Source: Capronia americana (Eukaryota; Ascomycota; Eurotiomycetes; Chaetothyriales; Herpotrichiellaceae). From it: a DNA stretch of 64,000 nucleotides. The notes beneath the pieces were generated by a model, which was not told where the DNA came from, made no database searches, and saw nothing but the letters and a program-made list of their open reading frames with translations. Location of the stretch: contig JADWQD010000001.1 of the NCBI GenBank assembly GCA_016110215.1, positions 62,001 through 126,000 on the forward strand. The letters are read 5' to 3'. A program made the translations under genes and the position numbers. Below are positions 36,745 through 47,579 of the stretch, piece by piece (position 1 is the stretch's first letter; every line of letters begins with the position of its first letter).

Positions 36745-37887
36745 ATGGCAGCCAAAGGATTGCTTCTTGCCGCTCTGGCTGTCACGGCCCTGGCTCAAGC
36801 ACCCGCAGACCTTGCCACTGTGCTCAATACCACCGATGGAACTTCCACCATCAGCGAGGTCGTGTCTGAGCTCCCTGGTTTCCTCGAAGCCATCGCGGGA
36901 AAGACGAATATCACGTTCCTCGCCCCCAACGATACGGCTATTGCGCTGTTCTTGAATTCGTCGCGTGGAGAGGCCCTGGAGACTGCTGGCGAGGACTACC
37001 TGTTGAACCTGCTCCTATACCACGTCCTCGATGGCGGGTACGACAACATCACAGACTACCTTGTCGTTCCAACACTCTTGACCTCGAGCAACTACACCAA
37101 CGTGACGGGTGGACAGAACGTGGCCTTCTACTACGATGACGACGAGGACGTGGTCGGCTTCTACAGTGGCTTGGACTACAGCCCTGAAGGGCCCGCAAAA
37201 CCTATTCCCTTCTCACAGGGATGGATCTATACCATCAACGGCGTTCTGGAAATTCCGCCCAGCGTCTCCGAAACGGTGACCTCGGGAGACTTCAACGGCA
37301 GTTCCTTCGTGGCCGCGCTCAACGACACCGGCCTGACCGAGGAGATCAATCTTCTCCACGACGCAACGTATTTCATTCCCATCAACGACGGTTTCGCCAC
37401 CGTTGAGGACGCTCTCTCGGCCCTCAGCTCCGACGAGCTAGCCGACGTGCTCAAATACCACGTCGTGGCCGGCCAGGGCCATGTCTGGCACTTCGATGAC
37501 TTGCAGAATGGAACCCAACTGACGACATTGCAAGGCCAGAACTTGACGGTCTCGATGACCCCTGCCGGCGACTACTTCATCAACAACGCCGGGGTTAACT
37601 ATGTCGATTTGGCAGTCTCAGAGGGCGTTGTCATCTTCATTGACAATGTGCTGAACCCCAATGCGTCGTGGAGTCCACCTGTGAATGGCACCGAGGACGG
37701 TGTGCCCGCGTGGCCGGTCTCGGATGATACCCCCACCACCACGGAAGGAAGCAGTTCGAGCACAGCATCGGCGACCGGTACCGAAGCTACAGCCACCTAC
37801 ACTGGCGCGGCCGCTGCACCGTTGAGATCTGGTGCGGTTGGTGCTGCCGCACTGTTCGGTGGCGCCGTACTCGCTCTCGTCCTCTAA
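36745..37887 (+). CDS. GPI-anchored fasciclin (FAS1) domain protein
   Basis: A single exon encodes 380 residues; the ATG at 36745 (MAAKGLLLAALAV) begins a clear signal peptide ending near ALAQA. Two FAS1 domains follow. The first (~residues 20-175) has NITFLAPNDTAI and LLLYHVLDGG; the second (~180-310) has TYFIPINDGFA and VLKYHVVAGQ, ending with VVIFIDNVLNP. Many NxT/S sites indicate N-glycosylation. A Ser/Thr-rich stalk and a C-terminal hydrophobic tail (AAALFGGAVLALVL) after small residues fit a GPI anchor signal. Such proteins sit at the plasma membrane or wall and are thought to mediate adhesion or wall integrity. It is divergent from the ferric reductase and may share the GATA sites. No intron is needed. 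Confidence 0.93.
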   Translation: MAAKGLLLAALAVTALAQAPADLATVLNTTDGTSTISEVVSELPGFLEAIAGKTNITFLAPNDTAIALFLNSSRGEALETAGEDYLLNLLLYHVLDGGYDNITDYLVVPTLLTSSNYTNVTGGQNVAFYYDDDEDVVGFYSGLDYSPEGPAKPIPFSQGWIYTINGVLEIPPSVSETVTSGDFNGSSFVAALNDTGLTEEINLLHDATYFIPINDGFATVEDALSALSSDELADVLKYHVVAGQGHVWHFDDLQNGTQLTTLQGQNLTVSMTPAGDYFINNAGVNYVDLAVSEGVVIFIDNVLNPNASWSPPVNGTEDGVPAWPVSDDTPTTTEGSSSSTASATGTEATATYTGAAAAPLRSGAVGAAALFGGAVLALVL

Positions 37888-38313
37888 GCAAAGCAACAAA
37901 GTGGTGTGGCCCGAGTAGTGACTGCGACAACGTGGATCCTCACGGCGGAAGATACAGAAGGCAGACTCGGAATAAAAGGTGATTGGAGAAACCATCAATG
38001 TTGCATGTCGTACCAAATCATGACTTCATTCCAAGCCAATCATGACGCTTGTGACCCTGTCCTTGTAACTTCAGCTCAAGCTCATGCACATCGTCGTGGC
38101 TCGGCCCTGTCAAGCTCTTGCACAACATCTCAGCCGCACTCAAGTAGGCAATAATGAAAGACCGATATCACTCGACCGTATTTCCTTTATTTTGAAAATA
38201 CATGATCGACCCCCGACTCCCTCAGTCCAGTTCCTACTAACAACACCTCAGAGTTTCACCGAGGGTGCCTCCGTCATCAAGCACTATCCCCTGCTCCCCT
38301 TAACGTCGTCAAG
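37888..38313. other. Intergenic gap, fasciclin gene to second P450
   Basis: This 426-bp gap must hold the P450 promoter and leader, which is C-rich just before the ATG. No gene is seen. Confidence 0.5.
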
Positions 38314-39995
38314 ATGCTCGTTCTACAAACCACCATCCGCGCACTCATGCTCCTAGTTTCCACCACGTCACTCTACGTCATCATCAGACTCGTATACAAC
38401 ATCTTCTTACACCCTCTCCGCGAGTATCCCGGCCCGCTCGCATGGCGAGCCACGCGCTTAACCTGGGTACTGGCCCTCCAACGCGGCTACCTCCACCGCG
38501 ACCTCCTGGCCTTACACGACAAGTATGGCCCCGTCGTGCGTGTCGCGCCAGATGAACTCTCGTACGTAGACCCCCGCGCCTGGAAGGACATCTACATCGG
38601 CAGGCTTGGTGGGTCCTCTACGCGGCCGAGCCACGGGCGTGCGCCCATAGAACGCAACGGGATCTGGTTTCGCAAACAACGCGCCGACGAGCCCTACTCG
38701 ATCATGGGGAACAACGAGGAGGCGCACGCGCGGTACCGTCGCGCGTTCATGGGCGCGTTCAGCGAGCGGGCGGTGAGGGATCAAGCGCCTTTGATCGAGA
38801 AGTACGTCGCGTTGATGGTGCGGAAGTTTCGCGACATGGTCGCCGATGATGATGATGATTCCGGCACCACCGCCGCCGTCGCGGTCGTTGACATCGTGTG
38901 GTGGTTGAATTTCGTGACCTTTGACATCTCGGCGGATTTGTCGTTCGGGGAGTCCTTCGGCAGTACGGAGCAGGGGAGGCCGCATCCCTGGGTGGAGATT
39001 GCGTGTCGGTTCGGCAAGGGGATCGCCTTGGTGGCCAGTCTGAATTATTTCGCCCCACTGCAGAAGGTGCTGCGGTACACGATGCCCAAGGCCGTGCGGG
39101 AGAAGATGATCTACCATCGCGAGCTGAGCACCCAAAAGGTGAGGCAGCGGTTGCAGCTGCAGGGCGAGAGGGCAGATTTTGTCCAGGGGGTGCTGAACTA
39201 CAACGCGGATCGGGAGAAGAGCGGGAACGAGAACGAGAAGGTGACGCCGCAGGAGCTGGAGTTGAACATGACCGTCTTTGTCTTTGCGGGGAGCGAGACG
39301 AGCAGCACGGCCGTGGCGGCCGTGCTCTTTGGGCTGCTGAACTCACCGGGAGCGATGGGGCGGGTGACCGCCGAGATCCGATCAGCGTTCCAGCGCGAGG
39401 AGGACATCGACGTCGCCGGCGTGGCTGGGCTGGAGTATCTGACTGCTGTGATTAATGAAGGGTTGCGTCTGGGACCACCCAGCGCTGTCACTGTTCCTCG
39501 CGTGGTGCCGGCCTCGGGCGAGGAGATCTGCGGCAGATGGGTGCCGGGCGGAGTAAGACATCGTCCACCCTTCTTCTTCTTCTTCTTCTTCTTCTTCTTC
39601 TTCTTCCCCTTGTTGCGTGTATGTTGATTTACGAGGCCTGGTCTGTTGTGCTGATCCCGCTCGTGCAGACTTTCGTCACGGTCAACCAATACCCTGCCTT
39701 CCGCTCCGCTGCGAACTTCAGCAACCCCCACGAATATATCCCGGAACGTTTCCTCCCCGCGGAAACGCCGAGTCCAACTGACAACATGGCTGCTTTCAAT
39801 CCCTTCCTCGTTGGGCGACACATGTGCATAGGACAGAAGTTCGCTTGGGCTGAAATGCGGCTAATCCTGACGAGATTGTTGTACGCTTTCGACATCACCT
39901 GGGATGTTGCTCCGAGGATCAAGGACTGGGGTGAACAGCAGACATTCATCTTCTGGCAAAAGGACCCGCTGATGATTCGTCTGAAGCCTCGGTGA
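38314..39995 (+). CDS. Cytochrome P450 monooxygenase, isotrichodermin C-15 hydroxylase-like
   Basis: Two exons, 38314-39552 and 39669-39995, give 521 residues. An N-terminal anchor (residues ~8-32) leads into FLHPLREYPGPLAWRATRL, typical of the fungal CYP65-like group. The I-helix reads FAGSETSST, the K-helix INEGLRLGPP, the meander PHEYIPERFLP, and the haem loop FLVGRHMCIGQ with Cys466. The group includes trichothecene hydroxylases, but it is large and mostly uncharacterised, so the substrate is unknown. The 116-bp intron carries twelve TTC triplets; keeping it in the mRNA would add a Phe run and stop before the haem loop, so splicing is essential. It stands apart from the 20-32 kb cluster by two unrelated genes. 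Confidence 0.92.
39571..39606 (+). repeat. (TTC)12 microsatellite inside P450 intron
   Basis: Twelve perfect TTC triplets lie 18 bp after the predicted donor site. The tract makes the intron longer than its neighbours. Confidence 0.95.
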
Positions 39996-40639
39996 GGTTG
40001 GTATAGAACGGAAGAGTCACCGTGATAACTATAGAGGGTAGGAACGTGCGGACGACCTTGAGCTGGTACAAAACGGACAAGTACTCTGTCAGTATAGTGA
40101 TTGGATGATGCTGGATGATACCGAAATTTGAATGCCCAAACAGCGCAGGGGTTCAAGTAGTTCCACTGGCAACCATTGTGCCATTAGAACTGCTATCGCA
40201 CTTGGTCAAAAGGGAGGTGCTCCTCGAAATCACGTTCCTACGGCAGCTTGGAATAACCACGGTCCAGCCACCTTCACGAACTTTTCCCTATTCCATCAAG
40301 AAAAAGCAGACATCCTGGGCGAAGCTATGTTCAGCTTCACCCATTCTCGGCTGGTTCTGGGAGAAGATCGCTGGATAGAGGATGGCGTGGGCACTCCGTT
40401 ATCTCCACCTCGGCCTTTGAAACGAACAAAGCTAGAAGACGAAGCAAGTATAGCAGTAAATGCGCGGGCTTCGTAGGGGCTGAGGGAATCGGTGGTAATA
40501 CTTGTAAGGAATCACAGGTTCCGGGAGGCATTTAAAGTACCGCAGGAGAATGGCACCGCGATCATGGATGCTGGAAACCTTACAATTCAAACCCTTCCCG
40601 TACGGAGGAGGACTATCAATTTCCTTTTGCAGGGCATTT
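39996..40639. other. Gap right of the second P450
   Basis: A plus-strand open stretch at about 40240-40475 has a somewhat protein-like composition, but I recognise no family and no start or splice context. It may include decayed 3' sequence of the minus-strand pseudogene next to it. Confidence 0.35.
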
Positions 40640-41420
40640 CCTCGTGGCGGGTGGCTGTTTAGCAGAGATACATGCAGAATTGGAATCCACCATGCTCCAG
40701 AATTTTGATGACATCCTGGATATTGTCCCCTCTCCTGACAGGGCTGCTGCCCATAAAAACAGCTGGGTTTATGGGTAGTTTTGTAGCTATCGTAAAACAA
40801 TATCTGATGTCGCTGACATCTGTCATGCTTTATTGCATGTCGAATGATCTTTTGGCATGATATCCGATCGATCTGGCTGAGGAAATACCGACAAGTCAGT
40901 TTACAATCTGCCACAAGGCTTGCGATTTCTCTTTGACACCAGCCTGCCCGCAGCATCGCTTGGTCTAGAAGCCGAGGGCGAAACATATCTTTGCAGGCGA
41001 GAATCTGCACACATTCTCCCGGACGCTGTGAGTGTATTGTGCCAAGACCGTGATCGAGAGCAACACGGACTTGATCAATAGTGCGTTCAATTCGTCAATG
41101 ACTCTTCGGCGTGAGTCTATCAAAGCTATGGACTGCTGTGGCAGTGAACTGTAAGCATTGATCCAGGGTATATCACATAGATGCCATGAGTACCCCAGAA
41201 GCTGTACTGTCGTGATAATGGCTTCTCCTGTAGTTAGGTCATTTCGCGAGAAGTGTTAGATATCCAGACGAGTACGAGGCTTGCCGAAGGCTTCGGCACG
41301 GTAACCGAAGAACAGCTCTTGCATGAAAGTATTAAGAGTAACTGGGCAGCGCCGGTAAAGGGCCAATTGACTTCTGGTATGTGCTCCATTTGGGCTTTTG
41401 CAGATATGTAAAGCCGCTGA
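40640..41420 (-). pseudogene. Decayed gene resembling heterokaryon-incompatibility (HET) proteins
   Basis: Protein-like blocks occur in order on the minus strand but in different frames. Around 41260-41345 lies FMQELFFGYRAEAFGKP. Around 41110-41190 lies LCDIPWINAYSSLPQQS. A longer open block at 40900-41080 includes GTIHSQRPGECVQILACKD and GWCQREIASLV, then TCRYFLSQIDR. Near 40680-40720 a further frame gives NIQDVIKILEHGGF. The GWC-REI and YFLS-IDR elements recall the region before the HET domain of large fungal HET proteins that act in self/non-self recognition. Frame changes and stops between blocks (for example after RTRLDI) are not removed by plausible introns. No intact HET core is seen. 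The family assignment is from memory. Confidence 0.5.
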
Positions 41421-41899
41421 GGGGAGAGTCTGAACCTGAAGACAGCGAACTTCAGGATTGCTGGGACATCATCGGCGGTATGGATCCGTAACGCTCGATT
41501 TATGACTTCTGAGTAGCACAGCCTTATAGGGATGAGTGCATAACGATAGTTCCAAAATCACAAGGGGATCCACCATCATGTGTTCGTCAAGGGAGAGGAG
41601 GCGAAACGCAATACTCGAGGGTGAGCGGGATGAAGCAGGTACAGCTGCAGATGCGCCGGCAGTACGGAGTACGTGGGAGTATATAGTCGGTGCATAGCAG
41701 GTCCGCACTGGCTTATGTAAGTCGGCGATAAGATAATGGCCACCGAGATGGCTCACCGAGTGCGGCTCCACCCAACCCTCCAACCCTACAATTTTCAGCG
41801 TGGGGCAATTTTAGCATGTGCGAGCCCAAGCAGGGACAATATCCCAGATCGCACTGCACGCCTACACAGTATTACCGAGACACAGCGATCTGTCTGACA
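41421..41899. other. NOB1 upstream region
   Basis: No gene is seen. An in-frame ATG at 41816 would extend NOB1 by 28 residues, but these do not resemble the family N-terminus. A CGATAAGATAA GATA cluster lies near 41723. Confidence 0.45.
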
Positions 41900-43213
41900 A
41901 TGACGGACCCTTCGAGCACCTCTCCCGAGGCTGAGAAGAAACCAATCCATACCATTATACTCGACGCATCGCCTCTCCTGCTCAGCACCCCTTCCATCTC
42001 GACCCTTTTGGCTAACGGGCACGTCCTCTTGACGACTCCGTCTGTTCTTTCCGAGATTAGAGGCGAAGAGGCCCGAAACAGGGTAGAAACACTCTACAAG
42101 CCGTTCCTCACAGTCCGCACGCCGAAGCCCGAGAGTATCAAAATTGTGAAAGAGTTTGCTAGACGCACAGGCGATGCATCAGTGCTAAGTGCGACGGATT
42201 TTGAGGTCCTTGGGTTAGCTTATGAACTTGAGTGTGAAAGGAATGGAGGGGACTGGCGACTAAGAAGCGCCCCCGGGCAGAAGCGAGTCAATGGAAAGCC
42301 GCCGCAGAAGGAGGAAGAGACTGGCGAACAGCAGGCGGATGGCATTGGTAGTGACGGCCATGCTGCTCAAAGTGAAGCGGAGGCACAGGATGACGGCATC
42401 GCGGAGCAAGTAGAGACACTCCTCAATCTGGATGATGCACAAGAAAGGGACGAGCAGGCGGGGAAAGTCGCTGAGAGCACCACAGAACCATCCGCATCTC
42501 AGACGGACGAAGCCCCGGAAGTATTGACTGCCGGTCCTCCAGATGAAGCCTCAGATTCAGATGAAGGCTGGATAACTCCCTCGAACATCAAGCGTCGACA
42601 AGCACAAGATGAATCCGCCTCCAGCAAGTCCTCCCGATCATCACCAAAACCCCTCCAAGTTGCGACTATGACGGGCGATTTTGCAATGCAGAACGTCCTG
42701 CTCCAGATGAACCTGAATCTGCTCTCCACAAAGACTTGCCAACGGATCTCTCAGATCAAGCAATTCATCCTCCGATGTCACGCCTGTTTCTCCACTACGA
42801 AACAAATGGATAGACAGTTCTGCCCACGATGCGGAAAACCCACGCTCACACGAGTGAGTTGCACGACGAATGACAAGGGTGAGGTCAAGCTCCACCTGAA
42901 GAAGAACATGCAATGGAACAACAAAGGGAACGTCTACTCAATTCCTAAACCCACAAGCGGGACAGCGAATCAGAAATGGCAAGGGCCCCGGCATGGTGGA
43001 GGTGGGAAAGGTGGCTGGGGCAATGACTTGATTCTGACAGAAGACCAAAAGGAGTATGTTAGGGACGTGAAGAGCAAAGAGAGAGAGGGCAGGCGGATAA
43101 AGGACTTGATGGACGAAGACTTTCTGCCTGGGATTCTGTCCGGCGAAAGGGCGGGAGGAGGAGGTAAGGTGAGAGTCGGAGCAGGACGGGCGGTCAACTC
43201 GAGGAAGAGATAA
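41900..43213 (+). CDS. NOB1: 20S pre-rRNA D-site endonuclease NOB1
   Basis: An intronless frame of 437 residues starts at MTDPSSTS. NOB1 cuts the 3' end of 18S rRNA in late cytoplasmic 40S precursors. Residues ~16-115 form the PIN nuclease domain, with the catalytic Asp in TIILDASPLL and a later acidic ATDFEV. An acidic, low-complexity insert follows. The zinc ribbon is CHACFSTTKQMDRQFCPRCG (Cys 293, 296, 308 and 311), directly followed by GKPTLTRV. The C-terminus has the conserved NLLSTK, HLKKNMQWNNKGNVYSIPKP and GWGNDLILTEDQKEY blocks and a basic tail. Length is close to yeast Nob1. The next gene rightward on the same strand, SEN2, also acts in RNA processing. Confidence 0.96.
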   Translation: MTDPSSTSPEAEKKPIHTIILDASPLLLSTPSISTLLANGHVLLTTPSVLSEIRGEEARNRVETLYKPFLTVRTPKPESIKIVKEFARRTGDASVLSATDFEVLGLAYELECERNGGDWRLRSAPGQKRVNGKPPQKEEETGEQQADGIGSDGHAAQSEAEAQDDGIAEQVETLLNLDDAQERDEQAGKVAESTTEPSASQTDEAPEVLTAGPPDEASDSDEGWITPSNIKRRQAQDESASSKSSRSSPKPLQVATMTGDFAMQNVLLQMNLNLLSTKTCQRISQIKQFILRCHACFSTTKQMDRQFCPRCGKPTLTRVSCTTNDKGEVKLHLKKNMQWNNKGNVYSIPKPTSGTANQKWQGPRHGGGGKGGWGNDLILTEDQKEYVRDVKSKEREGRRIKDLMDEDFLPGILSGERAGGGGKVRVGAGRAVNSRKR

Positions 43214-44295
43214 ATTTGAGGTTGGAATGAAATGATCAAACGACCATGGTTGAATTGATGATATGCTGAAGATGCCATCCTCGAGTATCTCTGGGTATCC
43301 TCTTTCCCTGATCTGCAAGCACCGTAACCGTAACGCCCTTATGAATTCGCGAGGGAGACTCGCTCATTTCTTCTCATCTTCTGGTAGGTTTGTCAGTCGC
43401 ATGCGAGAGGAGTCGTAGAGAGTGGAGCATACGCTGCTGGGTGAGAAGGAGGCCATATCGCTTCTTTAGGGTCACTCGATGCCTGCAGCTAATGTCAGAG
43501 TTTCCTCAGGAGTATATCAACCCTTATACTTTCTTACCTCGAATACTTGTCGTCGGGAGAAAACCTCGCAGGATGTGCAGACTTGGTGACAGTACCATCG
43601 AGGACTTTCTTCAGGGTGTATATTCTTGTGCCCGTCACCGGGTCTTCTGTGTACATCAGATGCATATTTGCGCTTTTTTGTCTCCGTTCGAATCTTCGCT
43701 GCAAGGTGCGCTATGATCTGTGGTGTCGTGTCGGCTATTGATCTCAAATTGCTTAGACGTGGTTGGAGAGCAAAATTGAAGAAAGCGCGATCCCAAAATT
43801 TCCTTGTCCGATGAAAATTGCGGGGAGCAAAAGTAGAGGTCAAACCTATTGCAGTTTCGGGTCACTCCACTGCACAGTCACTCATCAAGCCGACCGCGAC
43901 ACAGACTCTATTTGATTACAAGACTTCCTTTTCTGACACGCCGGGATCTCGCCTGTTACTCCGCGACCTGCTCTTCAGGCTGCCAACACCTTCGGATGGA
44001 TGCTTCCACCTCACCTTGAGACCAGCGTCACTTCTCCCTCACTCGACGGCGATCCGGATGTAATGTGAGTATGCTGCCCAACCCGGTGAATCACGCAACA
44101 CAAAATTCCCCTTCTGTCCGGTGATGACCATTTCCGTAGCCTAGAAGGTAGCACTTTGATTTCAGCTACTCTTCAGTGTGGGCTCCTTGTATTAGACTAC
44201 AACGGTATCTGAGTGACGCATTGCAACAATTTTTTGGCTCGACGTGGAAGCATGTGAAAATTCTTCGAAGCTGATCACGACCACAGATACTCAGC
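43214..44295. other. Intergenic region, NOB1 to SEN2
   Basis: About 1.1 kb without a gene I can support. Short frames on both strands between 43390 and 44063 have no family features. The SEN2 promoter must lie at the right end. Confidence 0.5.
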
Positions 44296-45957
44296 ATGGC
44301 CTCAGCTTCCGAGCAACCTGCACCTGCTGAAGTTTCAACACCGAAGGCGACCAGCACAAAGCCTCAACGACGACCAAAGAGACCTAATTACAACCACATC
44401 CATCGGCACCTTCTCCCGGTCGAAGTTTATCCTTTGCCTGTCCTCATCCCCCACAATCCGCTTTCACTGGTCGCGATCGCCCTCTCATACCTTGCTCAAG
44501 TCCTTGCCCCGCCACGCCGACCAACGTACAATGGATATTTCTCATCAGCAACATCATCCATACACGTAACCGACCACGAGACAATCCGCAAACTTTGGGA
44601 AATGGGCTTCTTCGGTAGAGGGAGTCTCAGTCGGAGTGAGCCAAATTGGTTGGAGAACAGGAAGAAGAAGGGCAAGACGGCTGAAGAGAATACCGCATCG
44701 CGGCGAGAGCAGCGCAGGCAGTTAAAATACGAACGGGCGAGAAAAGAGCAGGAAGAGATTGACCAGAAGCTCTCCGAGGAATTGAAGCAGAGTCACCCTG
44801 CCCATGAACAAATAGATGGCACCAACGAAAGAGTACCAGCGAATGAGTCTGAACAGAATAAGCGTCCGAATGAGCACGTCGATTGGAAGTCCGATGAGCA
44901 AATGACTTTGAGTGAATATCCCCAGAGAGCTACTTCGAATGGCCACATCAACGGTCTCCCCAGCTTCGACGTTCTCAAGAGCAATGTGCAAAATATAAGC
45001 AATATTGATGGCGTGCTTGAGTCTGGTAGTGGGACCGCGACCCCGACGCCTGCAGACGAAAAGGAGAATGGGTCAATAGATGGGTTCGAAGAGTGGAAAA
45101 AAGCATTCGAGACGAATGGCCTGCCGACACCTCCGCCAACGTCGACGTGTTCGGAGGCGAGTCTGGCTGACGGCCGACCTGTGGAACGCTTACGACGAAC
45201 CAAAACGGTTCACTTCTCGCCGACTGTCGAGGCTAGAGAATTCGATCTGACCTCTCCGGTGATCTCGCCTATCAAGTCTCCTGGCACCTCCCCTCTGGAA
45301 GAAGCGAAGCCGGTAACAGAAGCCCCCGTCGAGCAAGAAAATCAAGAGCACCTGAGCATATCCCTTGAAGAAGCGTTTTTCCTCTCTTACGGCTTGGGCG
45401 TGTTGAACGTATATTGCGATGACAGCACCACCGTCCTCCCACCGACGTCACTTCTTTCACTCTTCCGGAGACACTCATATCACCCCCCACGGTCACTTTC
45501 CCTACCCGCTGAGCCAGACGACCCTTTCATGATCTCATACGCTGTGTACCACTACTACCGCTCTCTGGGTTGGGTAGTACGCTCCGGGGTGAAGTTCTCC
45601 ACTGATTACCTTCTATACAACCGCGGACCCGCATTTTCCCACGCCGAGTTTGCAGTCGTCATCATCCCATCATATACACATCGGTATTGGACAGAATCAA
45701 CGACAATCGAACAAAGAAAAGCAATCGACCGGAAGACGAGCAAGAAGAATTGGTGGTGGCTGCATGGCGTGAATCGTGTACAGGCTCAGGTGCATAAACA
45801 GCTAGTGCTCTGTTATGTGGATATTCCACCTCCGCTAAAAGGCGAGGAAGATGGTATTGCGAAGGACAAGGATGTTGACATCGGCATGTTGCTCTCAGGG
45901 TACAAAATCAGGGATGTCAATGTCAGGAGGTGGACTCCAAACCGGAGCAGGGATTGA
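44296..45957 (+). CDS. SEN2: tRNA-splicing endonuclease catalytic subunit SEN2
   Basis: A single 553-residue frame starts MASASEQPAP. SEN2 cuts the 5' splice site of intron-containing pre-tRNAs within the SEN2-SEN34-SEN15-SEN54 complex. The N-terminal ~120 residues hold the fungal block NYNHIHRHLLPVEVYPLPVL and a WEMGFFGRGSLSRSEP motif. A charged coiled region (REQRRQLKYERARKEQEE) and a long acidic linker follow. The nuclease fold is C-terminal: LSLEEAFFLSYGLGVL-like start, YHYYRSLGWVVRSGVKFSTD, then YLLYNRGPAFSHAEFAV. The likely catalytic triad is Tyr441, His449 and Lys501; the Tyr-His spacing of 8 equals that of yeast Sen2. The insert before Lys501 is longer than in yeast. No intron is needed. 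Confidence 0.96.
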   Translation: MASASEQPAPAEVSTPKATSTKPQRRPKRPNYNHIHRHLLPVEVYPLPVLIPHNPLSLVAIALSYLAQVLAPPRRPTYNGYFSSATSSIHVTDHETIRKLWEMGFFGRGSLSRSEPNWLENRKKKGKTAEENTASRREQRRQLKYERARKEQEEIDQKLSEELKQSHPAHEQIDGTNERVPANESEQNKRPNEHVDWKSDEQMTLSEYPQRATSNGHINGLPSFDVLKSNVQNISNIDGVLESGSGTATPTPADEKENGSIDGFEEWKKAFETNGLPTPPPTSTCSEASLADGRPVERLRRTKTVHFSPTVEAREFDLTSPVISPIKSPGTSPLEEAKPVTEAPVEQENQEHLSISLEEAFFLSYGLGVLNVYCDDSTTVLPPTSLLSLFRRHSYHPPRSLSLPAEPDDPFMISYAVYHYYRSLGWVVRSGVKFSTDYLLYNRGPAFSHAEFAVVIIPSYTHRYWTESTTIEQRKAIDRKTSKKNWWWLHGVNRVQAQVHKQLVLCYVDIPPPLKGEEDGIAKDKDVDIGMLLSGYKIRDVNVRRWTPNRSRD

Positions 45958-47227
45958 GAAAAAGCCTATTTACCCTCCGTGACGAACTCTCGATGGATGG
46001 ATGTGTCACATTTTGCCACAGCACATATGACGTTCAATAGATACCCAGGATTTTCAGCCCTCTTAAAGTGAAGGCATCCATTGTTGAATTATGAATTATA
46101 ACGAAATTTCCCAAAGTTGTCGCCCGGATCGACGATCTGAAAGTGCACGCGACACTCCATGGCCGAGAGGCTCAGGGGTGGGTGGCCTTGGGGTGGGTCC
46201 CAAAGAAGATTCTGCCTGTTGCTACTCGTATTAACCTCAACCTTGGGAGCGAACATTGAATGATGTCCACGGCCTCATCTACGAACCCGTGGGACTGCTC
46301 TTCGCTTATCTTGTGTGGATCGACAGCTGTCGCGAGGCATGGTTTACTGTATTTTCGGATTGTCGCCTCGGCAACGCTGATGCCTCCGTACCCATTGACG
46401 GATCCGACCTCAGGCTCCCACCACCGAGATAAGTTGATGAGATCAGATCGCCAAGGCCGCTTTCAGAACGACCCTCGACTGTCAATCTAAACGCTTGATT
46501 GCATCGGACTAATGGTTGGTGTTGATATTATCGATGCGTCGAAGGGCGATGTTTATCGATCCTCCACGGGGCGCGCACAGTCCGTCTGGCTAGTCATGGA
46601 AGTCATGTCAAGAAGCAAGACGAAACTACCGCACCAGAGGGGAATGTCGGCTCTCAGACGTAGGGCTGCGGGCGATACGGCTTGGGCAAGAGTGAGTGAG
46701 CATTCCGAAAAGTGCGATGGGTCGGTTGACTCGTTCTGCGACAGCATCGACAGCTGCGAGGTCACCTGGTCGTACCTGCAATGCACGCCTCCACCTCCCG
46801 CTCCGAGACGACTTCAACGTTGACGCTCATATCCTCGCTATTGTCCGACTACGGAGTCCCTGCATGTAAGGGGTAAGTTGAGGTGGACACCAAGCTCGCA
46901 TGGAATCGCAGCCTCGTTCGACTGCCCAGACTTCCGACCATTGGTTTTATCCGCGTGCTTTGGTTTTCAACCACCACCTTGGTCGGCAACCATAGCACAT
47001 ATCTATCTCAGACTTCGACCACAACACCACATTCCCAACACGGAACACGGTCTGCGGCACAAGTGCATGCACCTACGAGAAATCGACACGTCACTTGTCA
47101 TGAAACCCCGTTCGATGGCATCTTCACGTCCACCACGACAAGACGCAAAACAACCATACTCGATCCCATATCTCAATCTCAGATCTCCCGAACCCGCTGA
47201 CGACCGATTTCTCCGTCGCATCCGAAG
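45958..47227. other. Intergenic region right of SEN2
   Basis: Several short plus-strand frames (46512-46823, 46878-47249) are not protein-like. The region probably contains the leader of the small gene at 47228. Nothing else is seen. Confidence 0.45.
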
Positions 47228-47579
47228 ATGTCTATGTGGATCAAGTTAGGCCTGAATGCTCGAGAGATGCGCAAGGCAAGACAAGAAGCTGGAAGGTTTC
47301 TAGGCCCAAATCCGCCCATTTGGGACGAACTGGGGACCGACGTCCAGGAACGAACGGTTGAGAATTATATCCAATACCTCCGGCAGAGCCAGAACAACAC
47401 GATTGCCGACAAGCTCAGTCTCGACAAGGAGGCCATCTTCGAGCTTCTGAGGACGCGGACCAAAACGCTTCGTCGTAAGTAATGTGATAGCTTCCAGCAG
47501 TGCTGCGTCATGTAATGCTAACTCAATCGCCCTGAAAATAGACTCTGGAAAGGGCAAATTACCCTCTGCGGCCACTTGA
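47228..47579 (+). CDS. Small 94-residue fungal protein, function unknown
   Basis: Exons are 47228-47474 and 47542-47579, with a 67-bp intron that has a GTAAGT donor and a TGCTAAC branch site. The product starts MSMWIKLGL and is charged and probably helical, with a QERTVENYIQYLRQSQNN segment and a basic end (LRHSGKGKLPSAAT). No known domain is recognised. A good consensus intron that restores the frame supports a real gene. The overlapping upstream frame that ends at 47249 is in another phase. Confidence 0.6.

Noticed and set aside
38512..39346. Long minus-strand frames across the second P450
   Set aside because: Antisense shadows of a GC-rich P450 exon with all family motifs on the plus strand.
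40432..41010. 192-codon minus-strand frame as an intact gene
   Set aside because: Its first part is protein-like and HET-related, but the rest shifts out of the conserved frame; treated as part of a pseudogene.
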